DNA of 9,725 bases from Actinomycetota bacterium (GTDB taxonomy: Bacteria > Actinomycetota > Actinomycetes > Nanopelagicales > Nanopelagicaceae), in assembly GCA_009698515.1 (NCBI GenBank), contig WLQA01000024.1, positions 1 through 9,725 on the forward strand. The letters run 5' to 3'. Shown one piece after another: positions 5,832 to 9,725 of the stretch. The position numbers were made by a program, and so were the translations under genes. Every line of letters begins with the position of its first letter. Position 1 is the first letter of the stretch. The notes below the pieces were generated by a model. That model was not told the DNA's origin. It searched no databases and worked only from the letters and a program-made list of their open reading frames with translations.

Positions 5832-7499
5832 ATGGCTGAGTTTATTTACACGATGAAAAAGGCGCGTAAGGCGCATGGCGACAAAGTAATTCTTGATGAT
5901 GTCACCTTGATGTTTTTACCGGGCGCAAAGATTGGCGTACTCGGACCTAACGGTGCTGGTAAATCCACCGTGCTACAAATTATGGCCGGCCTGCAACAAC
6001 CATCAAATGGTGAGGCTTACTTATCACCGGGATACTCCGTAGGAATATTGCTGCAAGAGCCACCATTAAATGAAGAGAAGAATGTTTTAGAAAATGTGCA
6101 AGAAGGTGTTGCTGAAACTATTGGATTACTAAATCGCTTTAATGCAATCTCTGAAGAGATGGCAAACCCTGATGCCGATTACGACAAGTTATTAGCTGAG
6201 ATGGGCACCTTGCAAGAGCAGCTAGATCACCGCAACGCTTGGGATTTAGATTCACAATTAGAGCAAGCAATGGATGCACTTCGCTGTCCACCACCTGAAG
6301 CTGATGTGAAGGTGTTATCTGGTGGAGAACGTCGCCGCGTTGCACTTTGTAAATTGCTATTACAAAAACCAGATTTATTACTACTAGATGAGCCAACAAA
6401 CCATTTAGATGCTGAATCTGTTTTATGGCTTGAGCAACATCTAAGTAAGTATGAAGGAACAGTTGTTGCGATTACTCACGATCGTTACTTCCTAGACAAT
6501 GTTGCAGAGTGGATTTTGGAATTAGATCGCGGTCGCGCTTATCCATACGAAGGTAATTACACAACTTATCTTGAAACCAAAGAAGCACGTATGAAGGTGG
6601 AAGGTCAGAAAGATGCCAAGCGTTCAAAGCGTTTGAAGGAAGAGCTTGAATGGGTTCGTATGAATGCCAAAGGACGCCAAGTTAAATCAAAGGCACGTCT
6701 TGCTCGTTATGAAGAGATGGCGGCAGAGGCAGATAAAACTCGTAAATTAGATTTTGAAGAGATTCAAATTCCACCTGGACCTCGTTTGGGTGATGTAGTT
6801 GTAGAAGTTGATCATTTAGTAAAAGGCTTTGATGATCGCATTTTGATTGATGATTTATCTTTCACATTGCCTCGAAATGGAATTGTGGGAATTATTGGAC
6901 CAAATGGTGCTGGTAAGACAACATTGTTTAAAACAATTTTGGGAATGGAAAAGGCCGATTCTGGAAATGTAAAGGTTGGCGAGACAGTAAAAATTTCATA
7001 TGTTGATCAGTCACGAGGTGGCATTGATCCAAAGAAATCATTGTGGGAGGTTGTCTCCGACGGTCTTGATTTCATCAAGGTGGGTAATGTTGAAATGCCA
7101 AGTCGTGCATATGTTTCTGCATTTGGATTTAAAGGTCCAGATCAACAAAAGCCTGCAGGTGTTTTATCTGGTGGAGAGCGAAATCGTTTGAATTTAGCAT
7201 TAACTCTTAAGCAGGGTGGAAATTTACTTTTACTTGATGAGCCAACAAATGATTTAGATGTGGAAACACTTGGCTCATTAGAAAATGCTCTGCTTGAGTT
7301 TCCAGGTTGTGCGGTGGTTATCTCTCACGATCGTTGGTTCCTAGACAGAATTGCGACCCACATCTTGGCCTATGAAGGTGATTCAAAGTGGTTCTGGTTT
7401 GAAGGAAACTTTGAAAGTTATGAAGAAAACAAGATCGCCAGATTGGGAATTGATGCAGCACGTCCGCATCGTGCGACATATCGAAAGTTAACTCGATGA
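5832..7499 (+). CDS. ettA: Energy-dependent translational throttle protein EttA (ABC-F ATPase)
   Basis: Soluble ABC-F protein that binds the ribosomal E site and gates the first elongation steps according to ATP/ADP level. At 555 residues it has the same length as E. coli EttA. Two ABC domains are intact: Walker A GPNGAGKS at 38-45 and GPNGAGKT at 356-363, signatures LSGGERRR (162-169) and LSGGERNR (445-452), and Walker B LLLLDEP at 182-188 and 465-471 with catalytic Glu187 and Glu470. An arm insertion (about 95-140) lies inside the first domain. The charged, helical linker (about 245-310) that contacts P-site tRNA separates the domains. The C-terminus (RLG.DA.RPHR) is the EttA form. It begins a + strand cluster; its TGA overlaps the next ATG by four bases. 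No transmembrane segments, so not an exporter. Antibiotic-resistance ABC-F is unlikely given the full-length EttA match. Confidence 0.95.
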   Translation: MAEFIYTMKKARKAHGDKVILDDVTLMFLPGAKIGVLGPNGAGKSTVLQIMAGLQQPSNGEAYLSPGYSVGILLQEPPLNEEKNVLENVQEGVAETIGLLNRFNAISEEMANPDADYDKLLAEMGTLQEQLDHRNAWDLDSQLEQAMDALRCPPPEADVKVLSGGERRRVALCKLLLQKPDLLLLDEPTNHLDAESVLWLEQHLSKYEGTVVAITHDRYFLDNVAEWILELDRGRAYPYEGNYTTYLETKEARMKVEGQKDAKRSKRLKEELEWVRMNAKGRQVKSKARLARYEEMAAEADKTRKLDFEEIQIPPGPRLGDVVVEVDHLVKGFDDRILIDDLSFTLPRNGIVGIIGPNGAGKTTLFKTILGMEKADSGNVKVGETVKISYVDQSRGGIDPKKSLWEVVSDGLDFIKVGNVEMPSRAYVSAFGFKGPDQQKPAGVLSGGERNRLNLALTLKQGGNLLLLDEPTNDLDVETLGSLENALLEFPGCAVVISHDRWFLDRIATHILAYEGDSKWFWFEGNFESYEENKIARLGIDAARPHRATYRKLTR

Positions 7500-7903
7500 A
7501 GTACATCCACAAAGCATTTGTTCGCTGGGATGATCTAGATGCATTTGGTCATGTTAATAATGCAAAGTATTTAACTTACGCCCAAGAAGCACGATTTGAT
7601 TGGGGCTGGTTTAGCTTTTCAGAAAAAAGTGAGCAACCTGTATTAATGGAGATGGTGGTTGGTCGCGCTGAAGTGGATTATTTAATTCCAATGACTGATG
7701 GCGGTTGTTTTTACGAAGTTAGCTTGTGGGTAGAAAAGATTGGGACCTCATCCTTTGTTAATGGCTATGAGGTAAGTAAAGATGGTGTGGTTTACGCCAA
7801 GATGAAGACGGTGCAGGTTGCAATTGATTTAGCAACTCGTAAATCTCGCCCACTCAATGATGAGGAACGCGCTTTCTTAAATAAGTATCTAGAAAATAAT
7901 TAA
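7496..7903 (+). CDS. Acyl-CoA thioesterase, 4HBT / hotdog fold family
   Basis: Small cytoplasmic thioesterase of 135 residues, expected to hydrolyse an acyl-CoA to free acid and CoA; the natural substrate cannot be read. The N-terminal motif R-W-D-D-L-D-A-F-G-H-V-N-N (9-22), then YLTYAQEARFDW (25-36), is the family pattern: Asp15 is in the catalytic aspartate position and Gly18-His19 begin the long hotdog helix. Alternating beta strands follow (about 51-65, 72-112). The start overlaps the ettA stop (ATGA) and has little ribosome-site sequence, so translation is probably coupled to ettA. Its TAA shares one base with the next ATG. As I recall, a hotdog thioesterase near ettA and glbO is a recurring actinobacterial arrangement (Rv2475c in M. 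tuberculosis may be the counterpart). Confidence 0.88.
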   Translation: MKYIHKAFVRWDDLDAFGHVNNAKYLTYAQEARFDWGWFSFSEKSEQPVLMEMVVGRAEVDYLIPMTDGGCFYEVSLWVEKIGTSSFVNGYEVSKDGVVYAKMKTVQVAIDLATRKSRPLNDEERAFLNKYLENN

Positions 7904-9150
7904 TGAAACAAAAGCTGCACCCGGCTTGGATAGTCGCGGCAATAACATTTTTCACCTTATTTGCAACCGCTGGATTTAGATCAGCCCCATCCGTTTTAAT
8001 TCTGCCGCTAGAAGAAGATCTAGGTTGGCGACGTGATGTAATTTCAGCAGCGGTTGCAATAAATGTTTTGCTCTACGGTTTAACTGCGCCATTTGCTGCT
8101 GCGTTGATGGAGCGCTTTACAGTTCGCAAAGTTGTAATGGCTGCATTGTTTACAGTTGGAACTGGGGCACTTGGCACAATCTGGATGACAAAATCCTGGC
8201 ACTTCATGTTGTTATGGGGAGTAGTAGTCGGTGTTGGAACTGGCTCCATGGCATTGGTATTTGCTGCAACAGTTGCAAATCGTTGGTTTGTTAAAAGACG
8301 TGGCCTTGTAGTTGGAATTCTTACAGCCGCTGCTGCATCTGGCCAATTAGTTTTCTTGCCCGGATTATCTAAATTAGCAATTGATCCAGGCTGGCGCGCA
8401 TCATCATTAGTTATCGCACTTGGTGCCTATTTAATGGTGCCACTGATCTTCTTTTTCTTTAAGGAATCACCACAAAGTATTAATACAACACCTTATGGCG
8501 CAGAGAGTGATTGGGTGCCGCCAGTATTAAATAAAGGCAGTGCTGCTAAAAATGCCATTGATTCATTAAAGGCAGCGGTAAAGGTTAGAAACTTTTGGTA
8601 CTTAACTGGATCATTTTTTGTTTGCGGTCTATCAACTAGCGGATTAATTGGCACTCACTTTATTCCAGCAGCTCATGATCATGGAATGGTTACCGTTACT
8701 GCCGCATCCCTATTGGCATTAATCGGTGTATTTGATGTGATTGGCACAATCTTCTCAGGTGTTTTAACAGATCGAATTGATCCTAGAAAGCTTTTATTCT
8801 TTTATTATTTTCTAAGAGGCCTCTCACTTTTCTTATTGCCTTCAATTCTCTTCTCCACACTTCATCCATCAACCTTGGTATTTATCATTTTCTACGGCCT
8901 AGATTGGGTAGCAACGGTTCCACCAACTGTTTTACTTTGCCGACAAGTTTTAGGACCAGATAAAGGCGCAGTTATTTATGGCTGGGTATTTGCTGCTCAT
9001 CAAATCGGTGGCTCAATTGCGGCACTAGGGGCAGCACTTCTTCGAGTTAAATTTGGCGATTACGCAACTGCTTTTTATATAACTGGTTTATTGTGTGTTG
9101 TAACTAGTTACTTTGTATTACAAATGAATTGGGTAAAAGAGGATAAGTGA
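7903..9150 (+). CDS. Major facilitator superfamily (MFS) transporter
   Basis: Inner-membrane secondary transporter of 415 residues with about twelve hydrophobic segments: near 9-36, 48-68, 76-96, 101-126, 135-155, 165-186, then after a polar loop (about 187-227) 230-252, 265-288, 298-317, 323-346, 357-380 and 386-406. The loop 2-3 motif is degenerate (MERFTVRK, 69-76) and its repeat in loop 8-9 is clearer (SGVLTDRIDPRK, 285-296). The opening with APSVLILPLEEDLGWRRDVIS recalls the oxalate/formate-monocarboxylate (OFA/MCT) type, so an organic anion is a reasonable guess, but no substrate residue is diagnostic. It overlaps the thioesterase stop by one base (TAATG) and the glbO start by four (GTGA), so it sits inside the cluster. 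A role linked to the acid released by the thioesterase is conjecture. Confidence 0.9.
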   Translation: MKQKLHPAWIVAAITFFTLFATAGFRSAPSVLILPLEEDLGWRRDVISAAVAINVLLYGLTAPFAAALMERFTVRKVVMAALFTVGTGALGTIWMTKSWHFMLLWGVVVGVGTGSMALVFAATVANRWFVKRRGLVVGILTAAAASGQLVFLPGLSKLAIDPGWRASSLVIALGAYLMVPLIFFFFKESPQSINTTPYGAESDWVPPVLNKGSAAKNAIDSLKAAVKVRNFWYLTGSFFVCGLSTSGLIGTHFIPAAHDHGMVTVTAASLLALIGVFDVIGTIFSGVLTDRIDPRKLLFFYYFLRGLSLFLLPSILFSTLHPSTLVFIIFYGLDWVATVPPTVLLCRQVLGPDKGAVIYGWVFAAHQIGGSIAALGAALLRVKFGDYATAFYITGLLCVVTSYFVLQMNWVKEDK

Positions 9151-9527
9151 GCGAGCAAACTTTCTATGAAAAAATAGGTGGAGAGCGCACCTTTAATGAT
9201 TTAGTTTCACACTTTTATGCACTAGTTGCAGTTAATCCAATCCTTCGCCCGATGTATCCAGAAAATGATCTGCATGGCGCCGGACGTAGATTGCAATTGT
9301 TTTTAGAGCAGTACTGGGGCGGTCCATCTACTTACAGTGAAGAGCGTGGTCATCCAAGACTTCGCATGCGTCATGCCGAATTTCATATTGATTTAGCAGC
9401 GCGCGATGCTTGGCTGCTTTGTATGAAGGATGCAGTAAATGGACTTGAAGTTGCGGATGATTTAAAAGCTGAGCTTTGGAATTATCTAGAGTTAGCTGCT
9501 AATTCGATGGTGAATCAACCCAACTAG
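9147..9527 (+). CDS. glbO: Group II truncated haemoglobin (trHbO)
   Basis: Haem protein of 126 residues with the 2-on-2 globin fold, implicated in oxygen, peroxide or NO chemistry near the membrane or respiratory chain in other actinobacteria. The group II pocket is complete: Tyr24 (B10), Tyr37 (CD1), proximal His76 (F8) in RMRHAEF, and Trp89 (G8) in AWLLCM. The block FLEQYWGGPSTYSEERGHPRLRMRH (52-76) is the trHbO core and is very conserved. Positions are one higher than in the M. tuberculosis protein. The start is GTG at 9147, overlapping the MFS stop (GTGA), with AGAGGA just upstream as ribosome site. Being last of the four overlapping genes, it is probably on the ettA transcript. No coding anomaly seen. 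Confidence 0.96.
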   Translation: MSEQTFYEKIGGERTFNDLVSHFYALVAVNPILRPMYPENDLHGAGRRLQLFLEQYWGGPSTYSEERGHPRLRMRHAEFHIDLAARDAWLLCMKDAVNGLEVADDLKAELWNYLELAANSMVNQPN

Positions 9528-9530
9528 CAA

Positions 9531-9536
9531 TACAAT
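9531..9536 (+). promoter_or_regulatory. Candidate -10 box (TACAAT) for the lipoprotein gene
   Basis: TACAAT differs from TATAAT at one position and ends 6 bases before the GTG at 9543. It sits only 3 bases past the glbO stop. The gap is pyrimidine-rich and has no ribosome site, so a leaderless GTG message fits. The -35 region (TGGTGA, 9509-9514) is weak. Confidence 0.5.
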
Positions 9537-9542
9537 TTTTCT

Positions 9543-9725
9543 GTGAGAAAACAAATCTCTATATTTTTATTGATTTCATTACTTATTACATCAATCTCGG
9601 GCTGCTCAAGCAAAAAAGAAATCGCAATCAAGCCAACTCCATCTTCAAAACCAATACCTGCCGAACCTTTTTCTTTCGAAGATTTAATTTCAAATGCTGG
9701 TTCTGCTTCATATTGGGCTTGGAAA
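9543..9725 (+). CDS. Predicted lipoprotein, N-terminal part, cut by the right window edge
   Basis: An open frame of 61 codons from GTG runs off the window. It begins (M)RKQ, then a hydrophobic stretch (about 5-18) and the lipobox S-I-S-G-C with Cys21, followed by SSKKE and a Pro/Ser/Lys-rich spacer (about 27-46). A more folded-looking stretch, FSFEDLISNAGSASYWAWK, follows. This is the layout of a bacterial lipoprotein: Sec export, lipidation at Cys21 and a flexible tether. The function is not recognisable from what is present. An in-frame TAG (the glbO stop) lies 15 bases upstream, so GTG 9543 is the only sensible start. There is no Shine-Dalgarno, and a TACAAT box lies just before it. It may be a new transcription unit rather than the end of the ettA cluster. 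Confidence 0.8.
   Translation, partial: MRKQISIFLLISLLITSISGCSSKKEIAIKPTPSSKPIPAEPFSFEDLISNAGSASYWAWK

Noticed and set aside
5832..7499. Antibiotic-resistance type ABC-F protein or membrane exporter
   Set aside because: The length, arm insertion and C-terminus fit EttA, and there are no membrane segments.
1..9725. Mobile elements, defence systems or a biosynthetic cluster
   Set aside because: All complete genes belong to housekeeping, transport or small-enzyme families, and no transposase, recombinase or terminal repeats were seen.

Overview
The window reads as chromosomal DNA from a small-genome, AT-leaning actinobacterium. The proteins look actinobacterial: a group II truncated haemoglobin of the mycobacterial GlbO type, an oligoribonuclease followed by tRNA-His, a short family I pyrophosphatase, and EttA. 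Codon third positions and intergenic DNA are AT-rich, gaps are tiny, and neighbouring genes often overlap by 1-4 bases. This combination resembles streamlined freshwater lineages (acI / Nanopelagicales). That placement is an inference from style, not a database match.

Layout. (1) 2-184, +: the last 60 residues of a Glu/Leu/Phe/Val-type dehydrogenase, probably glutamate dehydrogenase. (2) 189-1382, -: orn (oligoribonuclease), tRNA-His and ppa (inorganic pyrophosphatase), in transcription order orn, tRNA-His, ppa. (3) 1493-5629, +: a high-affinity phosphate ABC transporter in the order pstC-pstA-pstB-pstS, ending in a strong GAAA-tetraloop terminator. (4) 5711-5784, -: tRNA-Arg(TCT). (5) 5832-9527, +: a tightly overlapping run of ettA (ABC-F ribosome factor), a hotdog-fold thioesterase, an MFS transporter and glbO (truncated haemoglobin). 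(6) 9543 to the right edge, +: the start of a lipoprotein gene of unknown function.

The pst block is the main functional unit. PstS captures phosphate outside the membrane, PstC and PstA form the channel, and PstB hydrolyses ATP. The DNA upstream of pstC and that upstream of pstS both carry 11-base-period direct repeats of a GTTCACC-like unit. These resemble actinobacterial PhoP-binding PHO boxes and suggest two phosphate-starvation-controlled transcription points. PstS is last rather than first and lacks a lipobox, both unlike the usual actinobacterial arrangement.

Several genes (pstC, ettA, the terminal lipoprotein gene, perhaps orn) have a TANNNT -10-like hexamer 6-9 bases before the start codon, and three of them lack a convincing Shine-Dalgarno. 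This suggests leaderless transcripts. I found no mobile element, CRISPR array, defence island or clearly new multi-gene system. The points of interest are regulatory and architectural.
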